The translations under genes and the position numbers were made by a program. A DNA stretch of 64,000 nucleotides, taken from positions 1 to 64,000 of the forward strand of contig JADGQO010000073.1 in assembly GCA_017881725.1 (NCBI GenBank). The letters are read 5' to 3'. This DNA is from Fibrobacteria bacterium. Lineage in GTDB: Bacteria; Fibrobacterota; Fibrobacteria; UBA11236. Of the stretch, positions 1-9,764 are shown piece by piece. The stretch's first letter is position 1. The number at the start of each line of letters is the position of its first letter. The notes beneath the pieces were generated by a model that was not told the DNA's origin, ran no database searches, and saw only the letters and a list, made by a program, of their open reading frames with translations.

Positions 1-2230
1 AGACCAAGAGGCCGGGCGTAATTCGGGTTTTCAACGCGATGGCCAGTTTCGCAGCCAAGACGACGGAGTCCTGTGTCCCTTTCGACAACCATTCCAGGAT
101 GCGCTCGTGTCCGGAGGCATCTTCCACCTTAAGTTGTTTGTCGCCCAATCCGGACAAGACCACCTTCCGTTCTTGGGGCAAGAGTTTGGCCAACATACCA
201 GTAAGTTCCTGCGCCAACCCGGACAGCAATAAATCCGTGCCTTCCCCGATGCCTCGAAATATATCGCGAGCCAAGGCCGCCGCGTCCTTGTCCAATTCCT
301 TGGCCGCCAAATCCGATTCCGCCCTCACCAGCCTTTCCTCGGCTGCAACAATGGACGGGGCTGTCTTCCCCATCGCTCCGCGAAGTTCCCCGGCTAAGCC
401 TTCCTTCCGGGTCAACGCCTCAGTATCACGCAAGTTCTGGACTTGTTCAATATCCCTTTGGGTCTTCAACGAATTCCGCAGGCGCTGTAAACCTGCTTCA
501 TCCAATCCATATGCGGGAACGCCTTCATCATCCAGGGTTTGCAATTTTCGTTGCAGTTCCTGGGCAAGGGCTGCGAGTTGCGCGGCATCCGGCACGGTTA
601 ACTCAGCGGAATCTCCGGCGCCGCGATTATGGGTTCCGGCGGCGCCGACGTTTTCACCGCTTGCGTGGGCAGCCCGATCGAATTCCCCTTCGGGTATTTC
701 CGCCAAGGACTGAATTTGCTTCGCTTTCAAAATTCTTTCCTGATGGGTCCTTTGGGCCTGCGCATACTTCACTAAGAAGTCTTCGCCATCACGCGCGCCC
801 AGAACGGCCAGCCAATCGGACTCATTTTTTTTGGCCACCGCTTCCGCGTCCTGGGAGATGGAAAATTCGCGCTCCAAGACCTCGTAATCGGACTCATAAC
901 GACGCATGCGATCGGCGGCATCTTGTTCCAACCGGGCTTGCATATCGCGTAGGCGGCTCTTTTCCTCCAAAGCCGACAAAATGCCTTCCGGCGTAGTCAA
1001 GGGGGCCAGGGAATGGTCCTCAACGCCGGTTGCCATCAACCATTGGTCCTTCCATGCGGCCATGGGTAACTCTCGTGTTACGGGTGGGGAAATGATTCGA
1101 CGATGTCCGAAAAAAAACAGCGCCGCCGCGGCCAGCACGCTCGAGGCGGCCAATCCCGCCCCCATCGCCATTCCCAAACCGTCTTGAGAGCGGATATGCA
1201 GGGCGGAATAGACGGCCAATCCGGCCAAGGTTCCGGCCAGAACCAGGCCCCCGGCCGCGACTGTAGGCCAAGTCCTTTTGGTTGCCGGGGCGGACGGAAT
1301 CGTTTCAGCCATCGCCAACCGCACCCTTTGCGCGATTTCCTCAGCTTTAGCGGACCACGCCATCGCGCGCGTCATGCCCGCTTGGGCCTCACGCAATTCA
1401 TCTTTCGCCCGGGATCGAGCCTCGGCCTGCAATTCCAGTTTGCCTCGTACGCTATGCGCATGCGCCGAAGCTTTTCGCGTCGCCCCTTGCAAGGATTCCC
1501 AGTCCGATTTCTTGGCCGCGCGTAAAGCCGCCGAAGAACGCCAGCCGGCATCGAGGCTTTCCCAGCTCCGCAGCATTTCCCATTGCGCCTGCAATTTTTG
1601 CCGCAATTGGATTTTCTCTTGCCAAATCAAATCCGATTCCAATTTCAAGGCGGTTAGGCGAGCCGCTTCCCGTAACCTGCGGGTTTCCTGGAGAGCTGCG
1701 TCCAATCCGACCAAGTCCTGCTCGCGCCGTAAATGCCCTTGCCGTTCCGTGAGCAACCCATTCAATTCACTGCGGGCTGTATCCGCTTGGAGACGCAAGG
1801 TTTCCAATTCCTTCATATGGGCGAAGTTACGCCGATCGGAACTTTTTTTTTCGAATTCCTCCGCCAAGGAACGCGGATCCACGCCGCCGTGGTACAGCCC
1901 GGCCTTCAACTTTTCCATCCACTCGGAATTGGGACTCCATTCCAATTTCAAGTCGCCGCTGCGGATGGCGTATAGACTGAGGAATTCGTCTTCCGGCCAA
2001 GGAGTTGCGGGAGTCGGCTCCACCGTGGCGCGGCGCTGGGACCCATAACGGTCGCGCAGGAGTTTCCCGGCCTTTTTGGTTTCGCTGGGCTTGCACAGGG
2101 CTTGGAACAGGCCGTCGAAAAACGTGGTTTTCCCGGCCTCATTGGGGCCGTATACCAAGGTCATGGCCGCTAAGTCGAAGCTGCGTTCCCGGAACTTGCC
2201 GAAGTCCTGAAGGATCAGTCGGGTGAGCAT
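1..2230 (-). CDS. SbcC/YhaN-like AAA ATPase (coiled-coil SMC-like), C-terminus truncated by window edge
   Basis: Not in the ORF track because it has no stop inside the window. Manual translation from CAT at 2228-2230: MLTRLILQDFGKFRERSFDLAAMTLVYGPNEAGKTTFFDGLFQALC (Walker A GPNEAGKTT). Near the left edge, in the same frame, it reads ...ILEWLSKGTQDSVVLAAKLAIAL, an SbcC/Rad50 signature-like motif. It sits 10 nt after an SbcD/YhaO-like gene. Confidence 0.85.
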   Translation of the reverse strand, partial: MLTRLILQDFGKFRERSFDLAAMTLVYGPNEAGKTTFFDGLFQALCKPSETKKAGKLLRDRYGSQRRATVEPTPATPWPEDEFLSLYAIRSGDLKLEWSPNSEWMEKLKAGLYHGGVDPRSLAEEFEKKSSDRRNFAHMKELETLRLQADTARSELNGLLTERQGHLRREQDLVGLDAALQETRRLREAARLTALKLESDLIWQEKIQLRQKLQAQWEMLRSWESLDAGWRSSAALRAAKKSDWESLQGATRKASAHAHSVRGKLELQAEARSRAKDELREAQAGMTRAMAWSAKAEEIAQRVRLAMAETIPSAPATKRTWPTVAAGGLVLAGTLAGLAVYSALHIRSQDGLGMAMGAGLAASSVLAAAALFFFGHRRIISPPVTRELPMAAWKDQWLMATGVEDHSLAPLTTPEGILSALEEKSRLRDMQARLEQDAADRMRRYESDYEVLEREFSISQDAEAVAKKNESDWLAVLGARDGEDFLVKYAQAQRTHQERILKAKQIQSLAEIPEGEFDRAAHASGENVGAAGTHNRGAGDSAELTVPDAAQLAALAQELQRKLQTLDDEGVPAYGLDEAGLQRLRNSLKTQRDIEQVQNLRDTEALTRKEGLAGELRGAMGKTAPSIVAAEERLVRAESDLAAKELDKDAAALARDIFRGIGEGTDLLLSGLAQELTGMLAKLLPQERKVVLSGLGDKQLKVEDASGHERILEWLSKGTQDSVVLAAKLAIALKTRITPGLLV

Positions 2231-2240
2231 CGACAGTCCA

Positions 2241-3350
2241 TTACTTGTGTTCCAACCGTGCCTTCAGAGCGTTGAGCGCCAGTTCACGGGCGCGAATCCA
2301 AACGTTCCGCTCCGATCCGGCTTGCGCGGGGCGGCGGGCCTTCCAGGCCTCGAGAAATTGTTTCGCCACGGGGTGAGAGGAGATTCCTGGCAGCGCCGAT
2401 ACGCCGTCGCGCCGGATTTCCATCCCGCGTACCCGCTTCGCGAACTGCGAGAGCAATTGATCGGACAAGCGCGCAACCGCCTTTTCGTCCTCGACCAAAC
2501 CGGAGAACACCAATTCAATCCAATCGTTACGGCCCCATCCCGCCGCCACGCGCTCCAAGTCAGGCGCTTCGCCTTCCAGGCTCAGGGGCATGGGATATTG
2601 CCGATATTCCCCCGCCGAGGACAAAGGCAAAAATTGCGGTTCCTGTAAGCCGCTTCGATCCTGGGAAGGCAACTCCAGCAAATAGGCCCCATGGAGTCCC
2701 GTCTCGCCCCGACGCCAAAGACGCGTGGATCCGGGATAGGCCGCCATTACAGTTTGACCAGAGATTGTCGAAAGCGTTTGGCAGCGACGGCCATGGATGT
2801 GCCCCAGGGCGGCATAGTCCACCTGGAAACGATGGAAAAGGTCTGGATCGAGAGCCGCCCCGCCGGATTCTTCATCGGGACCGCGATAGGCCATGCCGGC
2901 CACTATGCCGTGGGCCATCGCCACCCGCCACCGGGCGGACTTGGCGGGTACGGGCCATTGGCTGTACAGGGCGTAATGCTCCTGATGCGGCACCGCCAGT
3001 AACTCTAAAGTTACCCCACCGCGATCGCGACGGAGGCATTGGAAAGGTTTTGCATCCAACAGGGTCAGATTGCCCAAATCCAAACGGGCCAAATCCAGCG
3101 CGCCTCGCCCCAGGTCTTCGTGATTGCCGGGCAAATACAGGAACTCGAACTCCGGCGTCCCGATTAATTGCCGAAGGTCCGCCCGCAAGCCCTCGGCATC
3201 GGCGAAGGTGTTGAATAAATCCCCGCAGAAAACCAGGTAGTCGACCTTTTCACGACGGGCCGTCTCCAGCAATTCGGAAAATACCGATAGGCCATACTCC
3301 TTTTCGGTCAGGGAAAGGTGCAAATCGGCGGCGTGCAATAGGCGTGGCAT
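2241..3350 (-). CDS. Metallophosphoesterase, SbcD/YhaO-like DNA repair exonuclease subunit
   Basis: MPRLLHAADLHLS...VFCGDLFNT...LPGNHEDL...MAHGI...ALGHIHGR: metallophosphoesterase motifs; operon with the YhaN/SbcC-like gene. Confidence 0.87.
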   Translation of the reverse strand: MPRLLHAADLHLSLTEKEYGLSVFSELLETARREKVDYLVFCGDLFNTFADAEGLRADLRQLIGTPEFEFLYLPGNHEDLGRGALDLARLDLGNLTLLDAKPFQCLRRDRGGVTLELLAVPHQEHYALYSQWPVPAKSARWRVAMAHGIVAGMAYRGPDEESGGAALDPDLFHRFQVDYAALGHIHGRRCQTLSTISGQTVMAAYPGSTRLWRRGETGLHGAYLLELPSQDRSGLQEPQFLPLSSAGEYRQYPMPLSLEGEAPDLERVAAGWGRNDWIELVFSGLVEDEKAVARLSDQLLSQFAKRVRGMEIRRDGVSALPGISSHPVAKQFLEAWKARRPAQAGSERNVWIRARELALNALKARLEHK

Positions 3351-3489
3351 GTGTTTGGCTTTATAGGCTGCGGACCCGCGTTAAAAGGGAGCGGGAGCGC
3401 GCAGCAAAGATAACAAAGCGGAAATCAATACCGCCAGTAGAACCGTGACCAACCGGTGAAGTCGTCCCGGAGTCTGCCACTAACCTCGA

Positions 3490-5202
3490 CTAAGCGGACA
3501 AATCACTTAAGGCGGACCGAAACCGCACAACCCACTGGTTCAAGGTGGAATATTTTTCTTCCAATAACCCAGCCAATGCCGGATAGGGAGCATAATCCAT
3601 GTCCATCATTTCATACTTGAGGAAATTCCCGAACAACCCGCTCTGATTCGCCGCCGCCGCCATGGAAGCGCCGAGCGAGGCCAGTTCCTGGTGTTGGGCC
3701 ATTACCTTTTCGCGGCGCGGCAGGGCCTGGGAAAATTCAAGCTCCAGGCCTTCGGCCAAGTCCAGTCCACGCGCAAACAGGCCGCCCAGGGTCTCCAGCG
3801 CCGCCAACATGCTTAAACGCCGCGCCTCCCATTCCGGCATCCATCGCAGGCGGTGCCACTCCTCCCCGAGACGATGTTCGCGCGCCATCGCCAAGGATTC
3901 TTCCCACATTAATCGTCCCATCAACCCTCGCAAATACTGGGGCGACACTTCCGTATGCAAGGGCAAGTACATCAGGCTTCCGTTGTCCAAGAACAAACTG
4001 CGGTATGCAAAAAGGTTGGGACGATGGGATGGCAAAGGACCGCCCAAGCACCAGCGGGCCACCTCCAAAACCGCATCCGGCGCCAAATACGGACGGCATG
4101 CCTGTTCGGGACAACGCGACGAGGCGCTGCAAGGCGAGCAGGGCAATTCCACTTGGAGGATGACATGGTCGGGTCCGTAAGGCGCGGTTTCCGTATAGAA
4201 GGCCGTGGAAAAATACAGGCCCACCGTCCGGGTGCCTACCGCCGCCGCGATATGGATGGTGCCCGTATCATTGCTGATCAACAAATCGCATTCCGCCATC
4301 ACCGCAGGCAGCAACGACAAAGAGGTGAGGCCAGTGAGATTAATGACCGGCAAGCCGATCATTGCCTGCAATTCCTGGGCGCGCGCTTGTTCACGCCCGT
4401 CACCCACCAAAAGGATTTGCGCGTCGCCCTGGGTTAGGAATCCTCGCGCCACGGCGGCGAAATTTTCCAAGGACCAGGCACGGTGCAAATCGCTGGCGCC
4501 GGTTTGGAGCGCGACCAAGCGTTTCGCCCCCGCTGCCCCAACCCCGCAGGGCCGCAAGGAATCGGCGCGCATGGGAAAATCCCTGCTTGCATCACTGCGG
4601 ATTTCGGATCGGCCCTGAGACCGTAACAAACCGCGGGCCTCTTCGCGACGGTACTGTGGTACGGGCAAATATTTGGTTTGCGGTTTGGGGGCCAGGCCCG
4701 CGATGCCCACTTGAATGTCCACGATATTGAAAAGGTTTTCCGTCCGATTCGTCACCAGGGAAAACAGGTATTTCGACCAATCGCCCAACAAGCGCAGCTC
4801 GCCTTCCACCGTGTGGATGCGCCCCATTTTTTTTTCGGCCTCGACGTTTCGACAAATGTAGGCCGATTCGAAATCGCTGGTGACGTTGACGAGCAGATCA
4901 TATCGCTCGCGGAACTCGGGACAATCGTCGAAAGGCGCCCCGTGGGGAAAATCCTTTTGTTTTTCCGGATTCCCCAGGGCCGACACCGTATGCGGCCCCA
5001 AGGCCAGCAACCGGTCATGGAAGGTCACGGATTCCAACAAATCCTGTAAGCCCCGTAAACAGGCTAAGGTGATTTTCGCTTGGGGATATTCGTCGCGGAG
5101 TCGTTTCAGGAGCGGCAAGGTCTGCACCAAATCGCCCATTCGATTCAATTGCAGTACCAGGATGGAGTTCATGCCCGTGCGGGCCTCCGGGTTAGGACGC
5201 AA
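3490..5202 (-). CDS. Glycosyltransferase family 9 (ADP-heptose:LPS heptosyltransferase-like) with C-terminal extension; likely start at the internal ATG near 5172
   Basis: MNSILVLQLNRMGDLVQTLPLLKRLRDEYPQAKITL...LVALQTGAS...LLISNDTGTIHIAAAVGTRTVGLYFSTA: GT9 motifs. Confidence 0.85.
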   Translation of the reverse strand: MRPNPEARTGMNSILVLQLNRMGDLVQTLPLLKRLRDEYPQAKITLACLRGLQDLLESVTFHDRLLALGPHTVSALGNPEKQKDFPHGAPFDDCPEFRERYDLLVNVTSDFESAYICRNVEAEKKMGRIHTVEGELRLLGDWSKYLFSLVTNRTENLFNIVDIQVGIAGLAPKPQTKYLPVPQYRREEARGLLRSQGRSEIRSDASRDFPMRADSLRPCGVGAAGAKRLVALQTGASDLHRAWSLENFAAVARGFLTQGDAQILLVGDGREQARAQELQAMIGLPVINLTGLTSLSLLPAVMAECDLLISNDTGTIHIAAAVGTRTVGLYFSTAFYTETAPYGPDHVILQVELPCSPCSASSRCPEQACRPYLAPDAVLEVARWCLGGPLPSHRPNLFAYRSLFLDNGSLMYLPLHTEVSPQYLRGLMGRLMWEESLAMAREHRLGEEWHRLRWMPEWEARRLSMLAALETLGGLFARGLDLAEGLELEFSQALPRREKVMAQHQELASLGASMAAAANQSGLFGNFLKYEMMDMDYAPYPALAGLLEEKYSTLNQWVVRFRSALSDLSA

Positions 5203-5217
5203 GGATTTACGGTAAGA

Positions 5218-6534
5218 CTAAAAATGATATCCGAGGACCATATCGAAATGGTTCCCGCCGTGGCTTCCATTCCCGAAATAATCGATGCGCGCCCAGGACC
5301 ACATGGTTTCCAGGCCGATATTGAAATGCCGATCCAACTCCCAGTATACGCCGCCGTTCAACCAGACGCCGATTTTCCCGTCCCGGTAGGTTTCGTTGAT
5401 TTGCGCACCCGTAAGCTCCTCTTGCGTCGTGATGCGGTTGAAACCGCCTCCGAAAAAAGGACGCACGTTGTACAATTTGAAATCCACGATTTTGCGGACG
5501 CCGACGCTCATTTCGAAAGTGAAAAATTTCTGCGTATAATTCCCGACGGAGTCGCTGACGCGCATCACGTCGGGTGCCTGATCGAAAGTGAAGTCCAAGG
5601 CGATATTGATGGGCCAAGGCTTTTTACGGAAATCGAACATCAACCGGAACTCCGTCTCATCCGTAAATCCAAAATCACTCCACGCCGACTGATCCAAAAA
5701 CTTGATGCCCGCACCGGCATTCAGATTCGCCGTCCATCCGGAGTCTTGCTTATTCTCCTCCTTGATGGGAACGTATCCATAGCCGATACCGGCTTTGATA
5801 TCGCCCTTCACCTCGGAAAGCCCGTCCTTCACCACATCGGTAATCGGCGAAACCCAATTCCCGTTCTTCACCATCACGGTATCCTTGACCACCACGGTAT
5901 CATGCCGTCCCGGCTCTCCGCCCTGCACGTCCTTGGCCAATTTCAAATCGTTGATCCCGCGATAATTCCGGCGCGTGATGAATTCCGTCCGGACTTTTTC
6001 GAAATTCCCATTCACTTCTTCCCCAACGAACAAATCAACCAGGCTGGCCGTCGGTTGTTTTTCCAACATTTTGTACAACCAGTATTTGCCCTTTTCGCGG
6101 GTCGCGGGATTGGCCGCGTACACCACGCCCAGATATTTCGCCACCCAGAAGCTATCCACGGCGCGACATTGCGGATGCTTTTGTCGGAACTCTTCCAACA
6201 ATTGCACCACCGTCTCGAAATTTCCGTCGCCGTATTCGGCATGGATGCGGACAACGTCCAAGGTATCGCCGGACGATGCGCAGGCGGAAGCCGTGGAGTT
6301 GCCGTTGGAAACAGGGTTGCCTGGGGTAGCGGAAACCGGGGTGCTTGGGCCGGCGGCTGCGGGTGGTTCAGCCGAAGATGTCTTGCCTGTCGGCGCTGCG
6401 GGTGTTTGCCGTGGGAAAGCTCCCGCCATGAGAATGGTTACGAGAATATGCAAGCTGGAAAAAGAAACGCGCATGACAGCATGATTATCATCCTTCCTCC
6501 CTTCCAATTTCAAGGCCATGCCCATTCTTATCAT
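5218..6534 (-). CDS. Hypothetical exported protein, TPR-like N-terminal half and outer-membrane beta-barrel-like C-terminus
   Basis: Signal-like N-terminus (MRVSFSSLHILVTILMAGAFP), periplasmic helical segment, C-terminal alternating aromatic strands ending ...HFDMVLGYHF (C-terminal Phe typical of beta-barrels). Confidence 0.6.
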   Translation of the reverse strand: MIRMGMALKLEGRKDDNHAVMRVSFSSLHILVTILMAGAFPRQTPAAPTGKTSSAEPPAAAGPSTPVSATPGNPVSNGNSTASACASSGDTLDVVRIHAEYGDGNFETVVQLLEEFRQKHPQCRAVDSFWVAKYLGVVYAANPATREKGKYWLYKMLEKQPTASLVDLFVGEEVNGNFEKVRTEFITRRNYRGINDLKLAKDVQGGEPGRHDTVVVKDTVMVKNGNWVSPITDVVKDGLSEVKGDIKAGIGYGYVPIKEENKQDSGWTANLNAGAGIKFLDQSAWSDFGFTDETEFRLMFDFRKKPWPINIALDFTFDQAPDVMRVSDSVGNYTQKFFTFEMSVGVRKIVDFKLYNVRPFFGGGFNRITTQEELTGAQINETYRDGKIGVWLNGGVYWELDRHFNIGLETMWSWARIDYFGNGSHGGNHFDMVLGYHF

Positions 6535-6733
6535 TCACTCCCAAAAATGGGATATTCCCGGCACTGGAATTGCCAAGAAAGAGGTTGGGTTGGAAGCAGT
6601 TAGAGCTATTTTCTTTTTTGAATCCGGTTCCCAAACAAGACCTCACTTTGCCCACGACGGAATCCCCCATCCTGGTCAATGTGCGCCTGGATTCAAAATA
6701 CTCTTACCCCCGCACGGGGATCGTGCCGTGCGC

Positions 6734-6920
6734 CTAGTGTCTCGACTCCAAAATTTCGAAACGAAGGCGGCGAGGAATGGGGGTTCAGGGCAAGGCCCCA
6801 GCAAGGCTGGGGTACGCGCGCCGACGCCGGAATAGCGGGACTATTCCAAGGAGGCGCAACGCAGCCCTGGGCCCCCAGGCCCGGCGAAAGTGTTTCGAAA
6901 TTTTGGAGTCGAGACACTAG
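6734..6920. mobile_element. MITE-like element copy 1 (187 bp), 29-bp perfect terminal inverted repeats
   Basis: CTAGTGTCTCGACTCCAAAATTTCGAAAC at the left end and GTTTCGAAATTTTGGAGTCGAGACACTAG at the right end; near-identical interior to 24151-24316 in opposite orientation. Confidence 0.88.
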
Positions 6921-7804
6921 CCTTCATCCAAAAGGATTTTCATCCGGCTGGGATGGCGTAAGCGACCAAGGGCCATATCCTTGATTTGGCGCACGCGTTC
7001 TGGGCTGACTTGGAGCCGATGACTGATTTGCTCCAAGGATTCCGGCATATCCTGCTCCAGGCCGAAGTACAGGGTTAAGACCAGGCGCTCCAATTTTTTC
7101 AAGCCGTCCAATAATTGATGCAACCGTTTGCGGATTTGCTGCGAATCCAGATTTTCTTCGGGATTCGCGAGGGAGGGGTCCGATAAGAATTCCATGGGGG
7201 CGGGATCGCCATCCTGCCCCGAACTCTCCAAAGAGATTTGTGATTGGCCTAAACTCAGCAAATCTTCCACCTGCTTTTCCCTGCCGCCCACGGCCACGGC
7301 GATCTCCGCATTGGTGGGCCTGCGGCCCAGACGTTGTTCCAATACCATCCGCACAAAAGCAATCTTCCGAATGGCCGCGAATTTTCCCACGGGCATGGTG
7401 AAGCATTTCGATTGTTCCGCCAAGGCCGCGAGTATCCTTTGCCGAACCCACCACACCGCGTAACTCATGAAGCGGCAATTACGCGTCGGATCAAAGGTTT
7501 CCGCCGCGCGCAGCAAGCCCAGATTACCTTCGCTGATCAAATCCGATAAAGGCATGCCTTGGTTTTGGAATTGTCGGCATACCGAGACGACAAAACGCAA
7601 ATTCGCCATGATCAATTCATTCATGGCCCGCTTGTCCCCAACCGCCATCCGCTGCAGCAATTTCTTTTCTTCCGCAACGGATATCACATTTGTACGCGAG
7701 ATTTCCCGTAGGTACAGCGCAAGCGCGTCTTCGTCGCGGAAATGCCGTTTTTCTTTTTGCAATACCTTGGGATTTTCCATATGGGCTGTTCCTAGTTCCA
7801 TCAC
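6917..7804 (-). CDS. RNA polymerase sigma-70 family factor (RpoD/RpoS-like, regions 1.2-4, no region 1.1)
   Basis: DEDALALYLREISRTNVISVAEEKKLLQRM...NLRFVVSVCRQFQNQGMPLSDLISEGNLGLLRAAETFDPTRNCRFMSYAVWWVRQRI...LEQISHRLQVSPERVRQIKDMALGRLRHPSR. Confidence 0.93.
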   Translation of the reverse strand: MMELGTAHMENPKVLQKEKRHFRDEDALALYLREISRTNVISVAEEKKLLQRMAVGDKRAMNELIMANLRFVVSVCRQFQNQGMPLSDLISEGNLGLLRAAETFDPTRNCRFMSYAVWWVRQRILAALAEQSKCFTMPVGKFAAIRKIAFVRMVLEQRLGRRPTNAEIAVAVGGREKQVEDLLSLGQSQISLESSGQDGDPAPMEFLSDPSLANPEENLDSQQIRKRLHQLLDGLKKLERLVLTLYFGLEQDMPESLEQISHRLQVSPERVRQIKDMALGRLRHPSRMKILLDEG

Positions 7805-7922
7805 AAGCCTCCAATGGCGCGAGTGTTCGTTTGCTCACACTGATGGAAACTAATTTGTCCCATTGCCGGTGCAAATAGTGGCGAGCGATTAAACCCACTC
7901 CAGCACGCATTGTCTTTTATTG

Positions 7923-8660
7923 TCAGGTCCTGCGCGGCTTCACGCACAATCCACACGTATTTTTGAAACGGATTCGCAACGCCGATTCCGGGCTCGAAAT
8001 TAACACCCGCAGGGTTTCATCGCCATGGGAATCCAGCGCCGCTCCCCCGCCGTTTTCCGGTTGCCATTGCGCGCCCTCGGACTCCGCCAAGGGCGAGTAA
8101 ACCTTGAAGGCGGATCCTTTCCCAACCTCGCTCGTGACGGTGATATGTCCGCCGCTTTGCTTCAAGAAGCCATAGACCATGGACAGCCCCAGCCCCGTGC
8201 CGTTGTCGAACACCGACATTTCCGCATACCGGCCCGGCTTCACGGATAAATCCTTTTCCATCGTCAGCAAACCGGGCGAATCCACGTCCAGGTCGCGGAC
8301 GGCCGTTTGCACCGTGATGCGGTCGCCGTCGGACATGGAGTCCTTGGCATTGACCACCAGGTTCATCAACACCTGATCCAGTTGACCTGGATCCACCTTG
8401 ACCAGGCCCCCCCCTCGCCCAGGACGTTTTGCAATTCGATATTATCGCCGATAAGGCGTCGCAGCATATTGGCCATGTTTTCCAGCGGTACGATTTACGG
8501 CGAATCAGGGGAAATCGTGGACTCCACTACGCGGATTTTGCCAGGCGGCAACGGGAAAGGGAAGGCAGATCATATCCCCGCTTTCCAGAATGGATTCATA
8601 GGCCATGAGTTTGTGCGGCACATCATCCACGATCAAAATCTTAACCGGGGTCTCCCGAAT
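7923..8660 (-). pseudogene. Degenerate response-regulator / histidine-kinase remnant
   Basis: Minus strand carries a receiver start (RETPVKILIVDDVPHKLMAYESILE) at about 8600-8657, then ...MANMLRRLIGDNIELQNVLGEG, a frame change at a run of 8 C (8407-8414 region), then VDPGQLDQVLMNLVVNAKDSM (HK N-box). SVFDNGTGLGLSMVYGFLKQSGGHITVTSEVGKGS fuses the D-N of the G1 region directly to the G2 box. Confidence 0.75.
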
Positions 8661-8991
8661 CGAACATGGCGATGAAATCCAATCACAAGGGTTCTCGGGC
8701 TACTTAATTTTCTCGCCAGTCTGTCACAAGAAATTTTGGAATTTTTCGAATTTTTTCCCCTCAAAGCGTTTCCCCAACACCGTGTTGGCGACGCTTTCAT
8801 GGTCCAGTCAGGATCCTTTCACGGTCTGTCTTTTTTCCGCTTGAGTTTTTCACGGGGTTAAGTCGAAGAAAATGAAAATCCGGAATGTCGGATTTTTTGT
8901 CACAACAAAAATGAGGCAATGTAAAAAAAACGCTTGAGATTCAGGCTTGTGAGTGTAACTTCTCCACAGGTCGGCCGTCGTCAGGATTTTC

Positions 8992-9693
8992 GTGCAGAAC
9001 AACCGCATACTTGCCATTCTTATTGATGTGTTGAACCGTCTCGCTCGGGAGAATCCGTCTTTCCATACCCTACCGGAAAACCTGGAAGCCTCTACCACTC
9101 TGGATGAATCCCACATCTCTGACACCAATATCGGAGAACTGGCCCAAGCCCTGCGCCAGCGCTTCGGCGGCATCGCGCTGAATGTCGAACTCATGTACCG
9201 GCTGCAGAAAACTTTCGCCGGCACGTCCATGGACATGGGCTATTACAAAACCTTGGGCGATATCGCCCGGCATATCCAAACCAGCCTCCAACACGGCGTC
9301 AAGAACCCCGTCGTTGTCTATGTGGACGATGAAGAGGAAAACCTCTTTATCTTTCGCCGCCAATTCGGGAAGCGTTGCAACTTGCGCACCTTCACCGATC
9401 CGCGGGAAGCCCTGGCCTTCATTTCGGAAACCCCCGATGTCGTACTGGTCCTGACCGATGAATCGATGCCCGCGCTCTCCGGCAACGCGCTCTGCGACGC
9501 CGTGCATGAAAGCAAGCCTTTCCTGAAGTTCGTCCTCATCACGGGCAACCCCGGTGGGGATCAAAACCTTGTGCATAAGTCCCTGCGCCAAGGCCGATTC
9601 TACGATTTCATCAACAAGCCCTTGGACTTCGCGGGCAAAGGCGAAGAGTATTTCACGATCATCAACAAAGTACTGACCGGGGAGTTCTTCTAA
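8992..9693 (+). CDS. ACP-like domain + response-regulator receiver hybrid, copy A (GTG start)
   Basis: C-terminal REC: VVVYVDDEEENLFIFRRQFG...VVLVLTDESMPALSG...FVLITGNP...DFINKPLD (DD, phosphoacceptor D, T, K all present). N-terminal about 100 aa has an ACP-like helix pattern (TLDESHISDTNIGELAQALRQRFG...KTLGDIARHI). Confidence 0.8.
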   Translation: MQNNRILAILIDVLNRLARENPSFHTLPENLEASTTLDESHISDTNIGELAQALRQRFGGIALNVELMYRLQKTFAGTSMDMGYYKTLGDIARHIQTSLQHGVKNPVVVYVDDEEENLFIFRRQFGKRCNLRTFTDPREALAFISETPDVVLVLTDESMPALSGNALCDAVHESKPFLKFVLITGNPGGDQNLVHKSLRQGRFYDFINKPLDFAGKGEEYFTIINKVLTGEFF

Positions 9694-9764
9694 TCCATGG
9701 GGACGCGGGGAATTCTTAACCATGCTCCGGGTCCGTTACGGGCGGGCTCACGAAAGGCTGTTCC

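Noticed and set aside
5080-6603. 507-aa plus-strand ORF
   Set aside because: Antisense to the 5218-6534 exported protein, with no recognisable motifs and shadow-ORF composition (His/Ile/Asp rich) expected opposite a GC-rich gene.
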